DNA of 64,000 nt from Cupriavidus sp. (GCA_031181345.1 JAPSLC010000006.1:1-64000); one strand, 5' to 3'. Positions 26,079 through 35,231 are shown, counted from the stretch's first letter. Notes: generated from the sequence alone by a model not told the origin. Numbers and translations are program-made.

Positions 26079-27232
26079 TACAGGGCCTCCAGCACCAGGC
26101 TGACATGGGACGACAGCACGCCCCCATCGGCATGGAACAGCGCACGGCGACGCGGTCCGATCTGCCGGTCGCCGGCGCGCCCCGCGAGTTGCCGCGTCGC
26201 CTCGGCCAGATGCATCAGGCCGCCGGCGACGCCGGAATGGCCGAACGCGAGCAGGCCGCCATGCGTATTGAGCGGCAGCGCGCCATCGCAATCGAAATCG
26301 CCGGCCAGCAGCCGCGCATGCGCGCCGCCGCGCGCCGCCACGCCGATTTCTTCGAGCAGCATCAGCAGCGTGATGGTGAACGAGTCGTAGATCGCCAGAT
26401 AGCCGAGCCGATCGACGCCGAAGCCGGCCTCGGCGAGCGCACGGGTTGCGGATTCGCCTGCGCCGGTCGTCATCACGCTGTCGATCGCGCACAGATGCTG
26501 ATGGCGATGCGCCTGCCCCGCGCCGGCAATCCGCACCGGCCGGCCCGGGCCCGGCTCTGCCGACACCACCAGCGCCACCGCACCATCGGAGATCGGGCAG
26601 CAGTCGGACAGCAGCAGCGGCGTCGCCACCGGCTTGGTCGAACAAGCGGCCGCGGCGCTGAATGGCTCGCGCAGATGCGCGTCCGGATGCGCGGCCGCAT
26701 GCTTGCGCATCAGCACCGCGAAATCCGCCAGCGCGTCGCGCGGCAGGCCGGTCTCCATCAGATAGCGCGAGGCCAGCAGCGCGTAGTACGCCGGTACCGA
26801 GGCGCCGTTGGGCACTTCGACCTGCGGCTCGCCGACCTGGGCCAGCGTCTGCACTGACTGGTCGCGGCTCTGTCCGCTCAGGCGGTTTTCGCCGGCCACC
26901 ACCAGCACATGGCGGCAGCGGCCGGCACGCACCAGCTCGCGCGCCAGCATCGCCATCGCGCCGCCGGTGGCGCCACCGGCGGCCATGCCATGCGCATAGG
27001 CGGGGTTGAGCGACGCGTATTCGCAGAAGCGGTCGGCCAGCATCAGATGCGGCAGCGTGGTCGCGTAGCCGCACAGCACGCCATCGATCTCGGCACGCGA
27101 CAGCTCGGCCTCGGCCAGCGCGGCATCGGCCGCCTGCGCCATCAGCGTGAGCGGCGTGCTGCCCGGCAGCCTGCCGAAGCGCGTATTGCCGGCGCCGCGC
27201 AGCCAGGCGGCGCGTTGCGTGGAATCAATCAT
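26078..27232 (-). CDS. SCPx-type thiolase family protein
   Basis: A 384-residue non-condensing thiolase-like protein. The family fold is recognisable from MAAGGATGGAMAMLARELVRAGRCRHVLVV in the first half and GALPLNTHGGLLAFGHSGVAGGLMHLAEATRQLAG near the C-terminus (NTHGG and GHSG carry active-site His and loop residues). The nucleophile region is atypical, as in SCPx/DitF-like members that need a DUF35 partner. Coupled to the OB-fold gene. Predicted to cleave a beta-keto- or beta-hydroxy-acyl-CoA. Confidence 0.9.
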   Translation of the reverse strand: MIDSTQRAAWLRGAGNTRFGRLPGSTPLTLMAQAADAALAEAELSRAEIDGVLCGYATTLPHLMLADRFCEYASLNPAYAHGMAAGGATGGAMAMLARELVRAGRCRHVLVVAGENRLSGQSRDQSVQTLAQVGEPQVEVPNGASVPAYYALLASRYLMETGLPRDALADFAVLMRKHAAAHPDAHLREPFSAAAACSTKPVATPLLLSDCCPISDGAVALVVSAEPGPGRPVRIAGAGQAHRHQHLCAIDSVMTTGAGESATRALAEAGFGVDRLGYLAIYDSFTITLLMLLEEIGVAARGGAHARLLAGDFDCDGALPLNTHGGLLAFGHSGVAGGLMHLAEATRQLAGRAGDRQIGPRRRALFHADGGVLSSHVSLVLEAL

Positions 27233-27244
27233 GTCGGGCTCATG

Positions 27245-28513
27245 TCAGCGCTTCAGCAGCGGGCACTTCGACTTGGACGGCGGGATGAACGCCTGATCGC
27301 CGGGGACCGTGGCGAGGACCTTGTAGTAGTCCCACGGATACTTCGACTCGGCCTGCGTCTTCACCTCGAACAGGTACATGTCGTGCACCATGCGGCCGTC
27401 TTCGCGGATACGTCCATTGGCGGTGAAGAAGTCCTGGATCGGCATCGCCTTCATCTGCTTCATTACCGCGGCAGTCTCGTCGGTGCCCGCGGCCTGCACG
27501 GCCTTCAGGTAGTGCATCACCGACGAATAGACGCCAGCCTGGCTCATGTTCGGCATCTTCTTGAGCTTGTCGAAATACCGGCGCGACCATTTGCGCGTGG
27601 CGTCGTTCATGTCCCAATAGAACGCCTCGGTCAGCACCAGGCCGGCAGCGGTCTTCAGGCCGATCGCGTGGATGTCGTTGATATAGAGCAGCAGGCCGGC
27701 CAGCTTCTGCTTGTTGTCGCGCGTCAGGCCGAACTCGTGCGCGGCCTTGATGGCATTGACGGAGTCGCCGCCCGCATTGGCCAGGCCCACCACCTGCGCC
27801 TTGCTGGCCTGCGCCTGCAGCAGATACGAGGCAAAGTCGCTGGCGCCGATCGGATGGCGGGCGGCGCCGAGCACCTTGCCCCCCGTTTCGTTGACCACGG
27901 CGGTGGCCGAGTCCTGCAGCGTGTGGCCGAAGGCGTAGTCAGCGGTCAGGAAATACCAGCTCTTGCCGCCGCGCTGGACCATCGCGCGTGCGGTGGTGTT
28001 GGCCAGCGCATAGGTGTCGTAGGCGTAGTGCACCGAGATCGGCGTGCACAGGTCATTGGTCAGCCTCTCGGTGCCGGGACCGGAGAACACCACGATGCGG
28101 TTTTTCTGCTTGGCGACTTCCAGCACCGCCAATGCGGGCGCCGACGCGGCGACATCGAGGATCGCGTCGACGCGGTCGGTGTCGAACCATTCGCGCGCCT
28201 TGTTGGCGGCGATGTCGGCCTTGTTCTGATGGTCCGCGACCACCAGCTCGATCTTGCGGCCGAGAACCTTGCCGCCGAAGTCGTCGATCGCCATCTGCGC
28301 CGCGGTGGCGCTGCCGCGGCCGGTCACATCGGCATAGAGGCCGCTCATGTCGAGGATCAGGCCGACCTTGACCAGATCGTCGGAGAGGGCGGCCTTCGGC
28401 TGCGCCTGTGCGTGGGCGGCGCCGGCGAGGGCAAGCGCGCAGCCGCCGAGCATGCCGGCGAGCAAGCGGGAAACCAGGCCGGCAGGGCGCCGGCGTGCGG
28501 GAAATGGCTTCAT
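27245..28513 (-). CDS. ABC-type branched-chain amino acid/aromatic binding protein
   Basis: A 422-residue periplasmic Peripla_BP_6 (LivJ-type) receptor. A signal peptide (MLGGCALALAGAAHAQAQ) is followed by VKVGLILDMSGLYADVTGRGSATAAQMAIDDFGG..., IELVVADHQNKADIAANKAREWFD and the YFLTADYAFGH ligand-lobe motif. GGAGGAGACC precedes ATG 28513. Its permease and ATPase genes are absent here, so it must share a transporter encoded elsewhere or act as an orphan receptor. It sits between the cyclase and thiolase genes. Confidence 0.92.
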   Translation of the reverse strand: MKPFPARRRPAGLVSRLLAGMLGGCALALAGAAHAQAQPKAALSDDLVKVGLILDMSGLYADVTGRGSATAAQMAIDDFGGKVLGRKIELVVADHQNKADIAANKAREWFDTDRVDAILDVAASAPALAVLEVAKQKNRIVVFSGPGTERLTNDLCTPISVHYAYDTYALANTTARAMVQRGGKSWYFLTADYAFGHTLQDSATAVVNETGGKVLGAARHPIGASDFASYLLQAQASKAQVVGLANAGGDSVNAIKAAHEFGLTRDNKQKLAGLLLYINDIHAIGLKTAAGLVLTEAFYWDMNDATRKWSRRYFDKLKKMPNMSQAGVYSSVMHYLKAVQAAGTDETAAVMKQMKAMPIQDFFTANGRIREDGRMVHDMYLFEVKTQAESKYPWDYYKVLATVPGDQAFIPPSKSKCPLLKR

Positions 28514-28561
28514 GTCGTGGGTCTCCTCCGGATCGTTGGTGTCGCCGCTCAGTGTCGCCGC

Positions 28562-29629
28562 TCAGACGGTGGCGATCGGTGTGGTGGGCGAACCGACCGC
28601 CCCGGGCAGGCGCAGCGGCGGCGCCGTCAGCATGAAGCGGGTGCGGCCGTGCTCGCGCAGCCATTGCGCCAGCTCGCGCAGATACCAGAGCTCGCCCAGC
28701 GGCAGGCCCAGCTTGAACAGGCAGTGGTGGTGCAGCGGCAGCAGCGGGTGCGGGCCGGGGCCGCTTGCGGGTGGCGCGGGATAGCGCTCCACCGCGTAGT
28801 TATCGGCGATCAACGCGGTGATGCCGGCGTCGGTGATCCACTGCAGCAGCTTGTCGTCGCGTCCGTTCAGCGCGCTGCAGCTGTGGTGCAGCACGTTCTC
28901 GTCGGGCTCGCGCTGCATCGACAGCACCACCTCGGCGAAGCCCGTGCGCAGCAGCAGCATGTCGCCGCGCTCGACCTCGACACGGTCCGCCTCCATCGCG
29001 CGCATCAGCTCGTCGTAGCCGATATTGCGGAAGTCGGTGCCGTAGCAATGCGCCAGATCGACCAGCACGCCGCGGCCCTGCATGCCCTTGACGGCGAAGT
29101 TCTCGATGCCGAGCGCGCGCGCCTCGCTGTGTTCGTGATTGCAGCCGTGCGCGGCGAAGTGATCGTCGTCGGCGTAATCGACCGGGCCGACGATATGTTC
29201 GTTGGCGCGATAACCGTTGTAGTAGACCCGCTCGGCGCGGCCGTCGCCGTCGGCGTCGAACAGCGCGCCGACATGGGCCAGAGAATCCCATTGCGTCGAG
29301 TATTGCAACGACAGCAGGACCTGATCGTCGCTGATCACGTCGGTGGCGGCGGGATCGACCCTGGCCAGCGGGAAGTTGACGTAGGGCAGGTCGTCGCGGA
29401 AGGTCGGGCGCAGCACCGGCGGATGGCGGCGCGGATTGAGCTTGTTGCCGCCGGGATAGTCCAGCGGGAGCGACAGGCAGAAGCTCAGGCCTGCCTGGAT
29501 CTCCTGCGCGGCCTTGCGTACCTGCTCGGCGCCGATCAGATTGAGCCGCCCGATCTGGTCGTCGGGACCGAAGTCGCCCCAGGTCGAGCCCTGCGGACGT
29601 TGTTTCCAGCGCATGCCTGATGTCTCCAT
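28562..29629 (-). CDS. Cyclase/metal-dependent hydrolase (kynurenine-formamidase fold)
   Basis: A 355-residue protein of the cyclase family that includes bacterial kynurenine formamidase and isatin hydrolase. Characteristic features are QYSTQWDSLAHVGALFDADGDG (metal-binding His region, HxGTHxD-like), the His/Asp-rich segment DDDHFAAHGCNHEHSEARALGIENF, and GVLVDLAHCYG later on. Members hydrolyse amide or lactone bonds of aromatic compounds. ATG 29629 has AGGA upstream; ATG 29614 with GGAGACATCAGGC before it is an equally good start. First enzyme gene after the IclR regulator, 55 nt away. Confidence 0.88.
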   Translation of the reverse strand: METSGMRWKQRPQGSTWGDFGPDDQIGRLNLIGAEQVRKAAQEIQAGLSFCLSLPLDYPGGNKLNPRRHPPVLRPTFRDDLPYVNFPLARVDPAATDVISDDQVLLSLQYSTQWDSLAHVGALFDADGDGRAERVYYNGYRANEHIVGPVDYADDDHFAAHGCNHEHSEARALGIENFAVKGMQGRGVLVDLAHCYGTDFRNIGYDELMRAMEADRVEVERGDMLLLRTGFAEVVLSMQREPDENVLHHSCSALNGRDDKLLQWITDAGITALIADNYAVERYPAPPASGPGPHPLLPLHHHCLFKLGLPLGELWYLRELAQWLREHGRTRFMLTAPPLRLPGAVGSPTTPIATV

Positions 29630-29684
29630 ATCGGTGGTCCTTTTTGTCGTTCAGGGTTGTGCTGCGTGCTGCCACACCGGCTTG

Positions 29685-30530
29685 CTACGGCGTATCGGCG
29701 GGCGAAAGGGTGGCGTTGGTGGCCGCGCCCGTGCGTGCCGCGGCTCCTCGATGAGGCCAGCGGTCGGGCAGCGACGCCTCGATGGCGCCGAGATTGGCGA
29801 CGATGCCGTCGGCCTCGCGCCGCAGCGCCCTGGCCATGGCGGCCTCTCGTTCGGTGATGCGTTCGTTCAGCGCGGCGATGCTCAGCGCCCCGAGCGGGTA
29901 ACCGTCAGGGCCGGGCAAGGCGATCGCGATGCCGCCCATGCGTTCGACCACCACATCGAGCAACACCGCATAGCCGCGTTCGCGCGTCGCTTCGACATGA
30001 CGCAACAGCGCCGCCGTGCTCAGGCGCGGATAGCGCTTAAGCGCCGGCGCCACGCAGCGCAGCACGGCATCGATTTCATCGTCCGGAAGGGCGGCCAGCA
30101 AGGCCAGGCTGCCGGCGCCCACGCCGAGCGGGCGGCGGCTGCCGATATCGAGATAGTTGGCGCGGATCGGGAAATTGCCGAAGCGCAGCTCGGTGCAGAC
30201 CGATTCCCAGCCGCTTGGCACCGACAGGATGGCGGTGTCCTCGAACGCGCAGGCCAGGCGGATCAGCGCGGGGCGGGCAAGGGGCCGCATATCGAGGCGG
30301 CGCAACGCCGCCGCCCGCAGCACGAGCCATTCAGGTCCGGGGCTGAAGGCCTTGGTCGCCGGATCGCGCGAAACCAGCCCCTCGGCCGCCAGCGTGTCGA
30401 GCAGCCGCAGCGCCGACGCCTTGTCGACGCCCGACGCCTGCGCCAGGTCGGTCAGCCGCGTATTACGCGGATCCGACAGCGCCCGCAGCAGCTGGCAAGC
30501 CTTGCGCAGCGACGATCCCTGGGTCGTCAT
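29685..30530 (-). CDS. IclR-family transcriptional regulator
   Basis: A 281-residue IclR-type regulator. The N-terminal winged helix (SSLRKACQLLRALSDPRNTRLTDLAQASGVDKASALRLLDTLAAEGLVSRDPATKAF) is followed by the effector domain (NYLDIGSRRPLGVGAGSLALLAALPDDEI... RERGYAVLLDVVVERMGGIAIALPG). It is the promoter-proximal gene of the catabolic cluster on the same strand. Two palindromic boxes lie 28-116 nt upstream and are likely its own operator. The effector is probably an aromatic or acyl intermediate; not identifiable. Confidence 0.92.
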   Translation of the reverse strand: MTTQGSSLRKACQLLRALSDPRNTRLTDLAQASGVDKASALRLLDTLAAEGLVSRDPATKAFSPGPEWLVLRAAALRRLDMRPLARPALIRLACAFEDTAILSVPSGWESVCTELRFGNFPIRANYLDIGSRRPLGVGAGSLALLAALPDDEIDAVLRCVAPALKRYPRLSTAALLRHVEATRERGYAVLLDVVVERMGGIAIALPGPDGYPLGALSIAALNERITEREAAMARALRREADGIVANLGAIEASLPDRWPHRGAAARTGAATNATLSPADTP

Positions 30531-30554
30531 CCGGCCGTCTCCCTGTTCTGGTCA

Positions 30555-30646
30555 TTTTGCGGAATGAAACCGCAGATGCCGTTATAGGGTGACTACAGGG
30601 CTGCGTCATTTTGCGACGCATCAAAGTTTTGCGGAATGAAATTCCG
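30555..30646 (-). promoter_or_regulatory. Double palindromic operator upstream of the IclR gene
   Basis: TTTTGCGGAATGAAA occurs twice, at 30555-30569 and 30627-30641, 72 bp apart. The first copy extends to TGCGG-n7-CCGCA (30558-30574) and the second to the perfect palindrome CGGAAT-GAA-ATTCCG (30632-30646), close to the IclR consensus shape. TCATTTTGCG also recurs at 30552 and 30606. Probably an IclR autoregulatory pair. Confidence 0.6.
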
Positions 30647-30741
30647 AGCGGACTCAATCGTTCGCCGCCAACCGGGTTGTTGCAACCACAGGGTCAAAAC
30701 GATGCGGTGCCGCTATCGCCGCGTCCTCCATGTTCGTTTTG

Positions 30742-30790
30742 TTTGACATTTGCCTATAATAGAGGAGGTTAGGTGCGTTATTTTTGACAT
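30742..30790 (+). promoter_or_regulatory. hipBA promoter/operator candidate
   Basis: TTTGACAT occurs twice (30742-30749, 30783-30790). Between them lie TATAAT (30755-30760), inside the imperfect palindrome CCTATAATAGAGG (30753-30765), and an unused AGGAGG. The -10 lacks a good -35 at 17 nt. The arrangement suits repression by HipB, as in other HipBA operons, but is only suggestive. Confidence 0.3.
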
Positions 30791-30791
30791 C

Positions 30792-31046
30792 ATGCGGACT
30801 GCATACACCCCTCAAGAACTTGGCCGGTTGATTCGGAGCACACGCAAGGCGCTAGGCACGACCCAGGCCGAACTGGCCACCGCACTCCAGGTGCGCCGCC
30901 AGACGATTGCGGAGCTGGAGCGAGGCGGGAATGTAGGGATGCACGTCATGTTTAACGCCCTCGTCTATTTGGGTAAAGGGATCGCCATTTCCGATACGCG
31001 CCCGACGGCGGAGGCATTGCGAGCCATGTTGGACGACGATGAATGA
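30792..31046 (+). CDS. HipB-like helix-turn-helix antitoxin
   Basis: An 84-residue XRE-type DNA-binding protein (ELGRLIRSTRKALGTTQAELATALQVRRQTIAELERGGNVGMHVMFNALVYLG) with the acidic C-terminus ALRAMLDDDE. It overlaps the HipA-like gene by 8 nt (31039-31046), the standard antitoxin-first order of type II HipBA modules. It should neutralise HipA and repress the operon. ATG 30792 is the first normal start; TTG 30750 would add 14 residues. The region looks slightly less GC-rich than its flanks, as expected for an acquired module. Confidence 0.85.
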   Translation: MRTAYTPQELGRLIRSTRKALGTTQAELATALQVRRQTIAELERGGNVGMHVMFNALVYLGKGIAISDTRPTAEALRAMLDDDE

Positions 31047-32313
31047 CAAGCTGAAACGCCTGTGGGTCACTACCCCTCAAGGGACTTCCGGCACGGTCGA
31101 CAAGGAGTCTCGTTACATCTTCAACTACACGGCGACGGAGCGCGAATGCGAGGTTGCGCTCGGCATGCCGATTCGCGCCGAAAGCTACGGCAGCACCGTT
31201 CTGCATCCCATCTTTGCGATGAACCGGCCGGAGGGCTATCTGCTCGATCGCATCCGACATCGCTTTGGCAAGCTCGTGCAGCTCGACGACATGCGGTTGC
31301 TTGCGCTAACCGGGCAGAACCAGATTGGACGCCTGCGCTATGAGGTGCCAGGCGCTGACGACAAGCGTCACAAGGCGTCGACGGTGGGCCTGTCCACAAT
31401 CCTGGAGACCGACGCTTCGACGGACTTGTTCGAGTATCTGGTCGATACCTACCTGCAGTCCGGAATCAGCGGAATCCAGCCCAAGGTCATGATTCCGGAT
31501 GCGGACAAGGCCAATACGTCGCTGGTCGAGCGCGCGACCTTGATCGCGCCAGATCTGATTGTCAAGGCAAGTGGCGACGGGTATCCGTATCTGGCGCAGA
31601 ACGAGTTCCTGTGCATGGAGGCTGCGCGGCGGGCCGGCATCTCGGTGCCTCAGTTCTGGTTATCCCAGACGGGCACGCTGTTCGTGATGGCGCGCTTCGA
31701 TATGGCGGAGGGTCGGCAGCTCGGCTTCGAGGACATGGCTGTGCTGATGAACAAGACCGCCGAAGAGAAATACCTCGGCGCGTACGAACATATCGCCAAG
31801 GTGATCAATGTCTATTGCGGGCCGAACGCGCCCGATAGCTGCAGGCGCTTCTTCGACTATCTCGCCTTGACAGTGATGGTGCGCAATGGCGATGCACACT
31901 TGAAGAACTTCGGTCTGCTCTATCGCGATCCCCATTCGAGCGCACCGGAGCTTTCGCCGCTTTACGATGTCGTCACCACCACCGTGTACAAATACCAGAA
32001 CAGGTACGGTATGGAGCTGACCGACCGCGAACTGGCACTCAAGGTCGCGAAATCCAAACGCTATCCGGACCGCAAGACCTTGATTGAATTCGGCAAGAAC
32101 GTATGTGGAGTGGCCAATCCAGAGCACGTCTTCGAGCGCATCGGCGATGCAATGAGCGACACGCTGCAGGCCGATGTCCCGGGAATCGACGCAACATTGA
32201 TGAAGGCGCTGCGCAAGGAATGGGACGGCGGCCGTCTGGCGATGGCGCCGGACCACGTCTATCAGCAGGCAGTCATCAAGGATCTATCCGGTTCCCCGTC
32301 AGAACCCTTTTGA
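31039..32313 (+). CDS. hipA: HipA-like serine/threonine kinase toxin
   Basis: A 424-residue HipA-family kinase. In known cases HipA phosphorylates glutamyl-tRNA synthetase and halts growth. The kinase core motifs are present: ISGIQPKVMIPD (P-loop-like segment, residues 143-154), catalytic loop VRNGDAHLKNFG (281-292, Asp286 and Asn290) and metal-binding LSPLYDVV (Asp310). Ser141 and Ser144 sit near the loop where E. coli HipA autophosphorylates, but the alignment is not certain. The N-terminal domain is short and divergent. Overlaps the antitoxin gene; likely complete and functional as read. Confidence 0.88.
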   Translation: MNDKLKRLWVTTPQGTSGTVDKESRYIFNYTATERECEVALGMPIRAESYGSTVLHPIFAMNRPEGYLLDRIRHRFGKLVQLDDMRLLALTGQNQIGRLRYEVPGADDKRHKASTVGLSTILETDASTDLFEYLVDTYLQSGISGIQPKVMIPDADKANTSLVERATLIAPDLIVKASGDGYPYLAQNEFLCMEAARRAGISVPQFWLSQTGTLFVMARFDMAEGRQLGFEDMAVLMNKTAEEKYLGAYEHIAKVINVYCGPNAPDSCRRFFDYLALTVMVRNGDAHLKNFGLLYRDPHSSAPELSPLYDVVTTTVYKYQNRYGMELTDRELALKVAKSKRYPDRKTLIEFGKNVCGVANPEHVFERIGDAMSDTLQADVPGIDATLMKALRKEWDGGRLAMAPDHVYQQAVIKDLSGSPSEPF

Positions 32314-32362
32314 ATCGGGTGGCCGCCAATGCGGCCAATGAACGAGCTAACCCGTCGCTGGA

Positions 32363-35158
32363 CTACCCGGTAAACACCGGCTCGTCCCGATCCACCTTCG
32401 CCGCCGCCAGCAGCGCGTTCAGTTCGGGCACGCACGATCCGCAATTGCCGCCGGCCTTGACGCAGGCCGTGATCTCGGCCGCGCTGCGCAGGCCGTGTTC
32501 GCGGATCGCGTCGCAGATGGTATTGCGGCCGACGCCGAAACAGGAGCAGACGGTCGGACCGGCATCGACGCCGGGCTCGGCGGCCTGGCCGATCAGCAGG
32601 CCGATGCGGTCATCGTCATCGAGTTGGCCCTTGGCGAACAGGCTGCCGAGCCACGCCCGTGCCGGCAGGTCCGGTCGCGTCGAGACATAGATGCAGGCCT
32701 GGAGCCGGTCGTCGACGACCAGGGCGGCGTGGTAGACGCCGGCGGAACGGTCCTCGTACTCGATCCAGTCGGCCTCGGGGTCGGCCACGCCGAGCAGCTG
32801 CCGCGCCCAGGCGGTGCGATCGCCAACCGACTCGCGGCCGGCGAATTCGTAGCGCTGGAACTGCCGGCCGGTCACGCGCGTCCACCAGGTCAGCGCGCCG
32901 CAGTCCAGCGTGTCGCGGGCCAGCGCGAAGCCGTGCCACGAGACCGGAAAGGGATCGATGCGGACCGGCGTGTGCTTGAACTCGGGCTCGCCGGACACCG
33001 GGTCGACCACCGGATTGACCAGCGCGCCGACGCGCGCATCGGAACTGAACCGGCCATTCCAGTGGATCGGCACAAAGACGCTGCCGCGCGGGATGCCGCC
33101 CCCATGGCGCACGCGCACCACCATCGCGCCCCAGCGCGTCGACACCCGCGCCAGCCGGCCTTCGCCGACGCCGCACAGCAGGGCGTCCTGCGGATGCATG
33201 TCGACGAAGGGCTCAGGCAGGTGTTCGGCCAGGCGCGCCGACTTGCCGGTGCGGGTCATCGTGTGCCATTGGTCGCGTACGCGCCCCGTGTTCAGGATCA
33301 GCGGGTAGTCCTCGTCGGTGGCGTGTACCGGCTTGCGCGGCGCGGTGGCGACGAAGCGGGCGCGGCGGTCCGGATGCGAGAAGCCGCCCCCGGCAAACAG
33401 GCGCGCCGTGCCGGTCCCGTCCGCGCGCACCGGCCATTGCACCGGCTGCAGCGTGTCGTAGGCGCGCGCGTCGAGGCCGGCCAGCCCGCCGATGTCGAAG
33501 GCACGCGGGACCGTCTCTTCGCTGCAGGGCGCGCTGCCGGCCTCGCCTTGGTTACGGTACGCCGACAGCCGCGCATGCTCGTCAAAGATCTCGCGCGGCG
33601 AGCCATAGTCGAAGCCGGCAAAGCCCATGCGACGCGCGACCTGGCAGACGATCCACCAGTCGGCGCGGGCCTCGCCCGGCGCGGGCAGGAAGGCGCGCTG
33701 GCGCGAGATGCGCCGCTCCGAGTTGGTCACCGTGCCGTCCTTTTCGCCCCAGCCGAGCGCCGGCAACAGGATATGCGCGCTGTCGTTGGTATCGGTGCGG
33801 GTGACGATATCCGATGCGATCACCAGCTCGCAGCGCTGCAGGGCGCGGCGGGCCTGGTCCGCGTCGGGCAGGCTGACCACCGGATTGGTGGCCATCACCC
33901 AGACCGCCTTGATGCGGCCCTGCTCGATGGCCTCGAACAGTTCGACCGCCTTCAGGCCCGGGCGGTCGGCCATCGCCGGTGCGTCCCAGAAGGTCTGCAC
34001 CAGTTCGCGATGGCGCGGCTCGGTCAGCTCCAGATGCGCGGCCAGCATGTTGGCCAGGCCGCCCACCTCGCGCCCGCCCATCGCGTTCGGCTGGCCGGTC
34101 AGCGAAAACGGGCCCATGCCGGGCTTGCCGATGCGGCCGGTCAGCAGGTGGCAATTGATGATGCTGTTGACCTTGTCGGTGCCGGCCGACGATTGATTGA
34201 CGCCCTGCGAGAAGGCGGTGACCACGCGCGGCGTGTCGGCGAACCATTGGTAGAAGGTCTGCAGATCGGCCGGATCGATCTTGCAGGCGCGCGCGACGGC
34301 AGCGAGATCCGCCTCGCCGGCGGCGGCCTGCAGCGCGGCCGCGAGCGCGGCGTCGCCATCGGTATGCGCCTGCACGAACGGCGCATCGACCGCGCCCTCG
34401 CGGTGCAGATGCTGCAGCAGGCCGTTGAACAGCCAGACATCGGTGCCTGGCCGTACCGGCAGATGCAGGTCGGCCAGATCGCAGGTCGCGGTGCGGCGCG
34501 GGTCGATCACCACCAGCTTCATCTGCGGGCGATCGGCCTTGGCCTTCGCCAACCGCTGGAACAGGATCGGATGGCACCACGCGGTATTCGAGCCGACCAG
34601 CACCACCACATCGGCCAGTTCCAGGTCCTCGTAGCAACCCGGCACGATGTCCTCGCCGAACGCGCGCTTGTGGCCGGCGACCGCGGACGACATGCACAGC
34701 CGCGAGTTGGTATCGATGTTCGCCGTGCCGATGAAGCCCTTCATCAGCTTGTTGGCGACGTAGTAGTCCTCGGTCAGCAGCTGCCCGGAAACATAGAGGG
34801 CGACCGATTCCGGACCGTGACGCGCGATGATGTCGCGCAGGCCCGAGGCTGCCCGATCCAGCGCCTCGTCCCACGACGCGCGCCGCAGCGTGCCGTCGGC
34901 CGCGCGCAATTGCGGATGCAGCAGCCGTTCGTTCAGGTCGACCGTCTCCGCGAGCGCCGAGCCCTTGACGCACAGGCGCCCGGCGTTGGCCGGATGCGAG
35001 GGATCGCCGGCGACTTCGACGGTGCCGTCGGCATGCCGCTCGGCGCGCACGCCGCAGCCGACGCCGCAGTACGGGCAGGTCGTCTGCACGCTCGCCACCG
35101 GCGTGGACCGCGCCGCGGCATCTTCGGCGATGGCGACTGGAATATCGGAGAGTTTCAC
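32363..35158 (-). CDS. nasA: Assimilatory nitrate reductase, catalytic subunit
   Basis: Molybdopterin enzyme of 931 residues that reduces nitrate to nitrite in the cytoplasm. An N-terminal [4Fe-4S] site (TTCPYCGVGCGVRAE...GRLCVKGSAL) is followed by the large MGD-binding body, including SRLCMSSAVAGHKRAFGED and the downstream GRVRDQWHTMTRTGKSARL strand. The C-terminal 65 residues form a BFD-like [2Fe-2S] domain (VCSCFGVGRNTICDAI...CVKAGGNCGSCVPEL), typical of NasA-type enzymes. A GTG start at 35158 has AAGGGGCAAG upstream. Last gene of the nas operon; electrons probably come from the adjacent FAD reductase. Confidence 0.95.
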   Translation of the reverse strand: MKLSDIPVAIAEDAAARSTPVASVQTTCPYCGVGCGVRAERHADGTVEVAGDPSHPANAGRLCVKGSALAETVDLNERLLHPQLRAADGTLRRASWDEALDRAASGLRDIIARHGPESVALYVSGQLLTEDYYVANKLMKGFIGTANIDTNSRLCMSSAVAGHKRAFGEDIVPGCYEDLELADVVVLVGSNTAWCHPILFQRLAKAKADRPQMKLVVIDPRRTATCDLADLHLPVRPGTDVWLFNGLLQHLHREGAVDAPFVQAHTDGDAALAAALQAAAGEADLAAVARACKIDPADLQTFYQWFADTPRVVTAFSQGVNQSSAGTDKVNSIINCHLLTGRIGKPGMGPFSLTGQPNAMGGREVGGLANMLAAHLELTEPRHRELVQTFWDAPAMADRPGLKAVELFEAIEQGRIKAVWVMATNPVVSLPDADQARRALQRCELVIASDIVTRTDTNDSAHILLPALGWGEKDGTVTNSERRISRQRAFLPAPGEARADWWIVCQVARRMGFAGFDYGSPREIFDEHARLSAYRNQGEAGSAPCSEETVPRAFDIGGLAGLDARAYDTLQPVQWPVRADGTGTARLFAGGGFSHPDRRARFVATAPRKPVHATDEDYPLILNTGRVRDQWHTMTRTGKSARLAEHLPEPFVDMHPQDALLCGVGEGRLARVSTRWGAMVVRVRHGGGIPRGSVFVPIHWNGRFSSDARVGALVNPVVDPVSGEPEFKHTPVRIDPFPVSWHGFALARDTLDCGALTWWTRVTGRQFQRYEFAGRESVGDRTAWARQLLGVADPEADWIEYEDRSAGVYHAALVVDDRLQACIYVSTRPDLPARAWLGSLFAKGQLDDDDRIGLLIGQAAEPGVDAGPTVCSCFGVGRNTICDAIREHGLRSAAEITACVKAGGNCGSCVPELNALLAAAKVDRDEPVFTG

Positions 35159-35231
35159 ACCTTGCCCCTTGCTGGCTTGCTGCTGTGTGCGATCACTGTG
35201 TGCGCTCGCTGAGTCCGCTCGCTGTGTCCAG

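Noticed and set aside
30743..30760. TTGACA followed by TATAAT as a promoter for the hip genes
   Set aside because: Only 6 nt separate the two boxes, far from the 16-18 needed; kept only as a possible operator region.
32495..35212. Long plus-strand frame opposite nasA
   Set aside because: Shadow of a well-defined molybdopterin enzyme; composition is random-looking.
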